Assembly: GCA_018613055.1 (NCBI GenBank)
Contig: JAGGQZ010000017.1
Span: 1-64,000, forward strand
Length of the DNA stretch: 64,000 nt
DNA from: Chryseobacterium sp. ISL-80
Lineage (GTDB): Bacteria; Bacillota; Bacilli; Bacillales; Cytobacillaceae
Direction: 5' to 3'
The notes beneath the pieces are model-generated. The model made no database searches and was not told where the DNA came from. It saw only the letters and a program-made list of their open reading frames with translations. Positions within the stretch are counted from its first letter, which is position 1, and each line of letters begins with the position of its first letter. The translations under genes were made by a program, and so were the position numbers. This document shows, one piece after another, positions 63,652 to 64,000 of the stretch.

Positions 63652-63684
63652 AAAGCACCGGTTTTTCAATAAACCGGTGCTTTC
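63652..63684 (-). terminator. Terminator after the SleB-like gene
   Basis: AAAGCACCGGTTT (63652-63664) and AAACCGGTGCTTT (63671-63683) form a perfect 13-bp stem, with T on the minus strand tail. Confidence 0.82.
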
Positions 63685-63687
63685 AGT

Positions 63688-64000
63688 TCAGTATGCGAAG
63701 TTGTGATTGCCAATTTGTGTTGTGACTGTTCTTGTAAAAATCCATTGATTTGTGGCAAGATTCGGATTGTAGTAATAAACAGATCCACCGGAAGGGTCCC
63801 ATCCAAGCAACGCATCCTTCACGGCATTGTAAGCTATGTAATTTGGCTGAAGCTGATACTGTCCATCATGTACCGCGGTAAACGCGTTCCTTTGGAAGAT
63901 GACGTCGTAAACTGTATCCGGGAAATCCTTCGATTCCACCCTGTTTAAAATGACGGCTGCAACTGCTACCTGGCCCTGGTAGCTCTCTCCCCTTGATTCG
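63688..64000 (-). CDS. SleB/CwlJ-type cell wall (cortex) hydrolase, partial
   Basis: The frame runs off the right edge; the C-terminal 104 residues are visible. ESRGESYQGQVAVAAVILNRV carries the catalytic-type Glu of Hydrolase_2 proteins and SVYYYNPNLATNQWI is their conserved C-terminal motif. Such enzymes are lytic transglycosylase-like hydrolases of spore cortex or vegetative wall. Whether it is SleB, with a peptidoglycan-binding N-terminus, or another paralogue needs the missing part. Confidence 0.88.
   Translation of the reverse strand, partial: ESRGESYQGQVAVAAVILNRVESKDFPDTVYDVIFQRNAFTAVHDGQYQLQPNYIAYNAVKDALLGWDPSGGSVYYYNPNLATNQWIFTRTVTTQIGNHNFAY

Overview
The window looks like chromosome of a Gram-positive, endospore-forming Bacillaceae (Bacillus, Mesobacillus or a relative). 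The grounds are strong AGGAGG ribosome-binding sites, frequent TTG and GTG starts, U-tailed terminators after most genes, a TPP riboswitch, a SleB-type cortex hydrolase, InhA, Ptb-Bcd-Buk and LytST-CstA. It is mostly housekeeping and accessory metabolism. I see no prophage, tRNA, rRNA, CRISPR array or plasmid functions. The only clear mobile element is one damaged IS3-family copy (about 46.16-47.45 kb). Layout: 0-6 kb holds a minus-strand redox cluster (membrane subunit, molybdopterin oxidoreductase, [4Fe-4S] protein), then an Mrp-like ATPase, a Tat-exported Rieske protein and a small membrane protein. 6.4-12 kb holds a YhfP-like oxidoreductase, a histidine phosphatase, a two-part ThrE exporter, an MFS transporter and a DUF421 protein. 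12-27 kb holds a subtilase, a RocB-like M20 hydrolase, a glutaminyl-tRNA synthetase (unusual for Bacillaceae), a 0.83-kb tandem repeat, InhA, a PAS sensor kinase and a hemolysin-III protein. 27-34 kb holds an amino-acid permease, a DEDDh exonuclease and a TPP-riboswitch thiamine salvage operon (SDR, thiM, thiD, thiE, thiW). 34-43 kb holds pepT, a DUF4097 protein, a second DUF421 protein, lytS-lytT-cstA plus an unlisted 51-aa membrane protein, and a ketopantoate reductase homologue. 43-48 kb holds bcd-ptb-buk without the bkd dehydrogenase genes, then the IS. 48-57 kb holds an Old Yellow Enzyme, DUF1259 and DUF2254 proteins, a pseudouridine synthase, two orphan ABC permeases, an RQC-minor-1-like protein and marR-MFS. 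57-64 kb holds the pcp-pxpBAC pyroglutamate operon, glpQ, a DUF2089/SHOCT-like trio, a GNAT enzyme and a partial SleB-like hydrolase. The least explained content is intergenic. Four arrays of a TTTTCGCYA-A/T motif repeat every 20-21 bp, mostly behind an AACTGGAAA-type inverted repeat. A separate array has sixteen 52-bp units, each bounded by TTGACAG/CTGTCAA arms. Two genes carry short tandem copies of their own 3' ends. Periods of about 20.5 and 52 bp are close to whole numbers of DNA helical turns, so a role in protein binding or DNA bending is possible, but this is inference.
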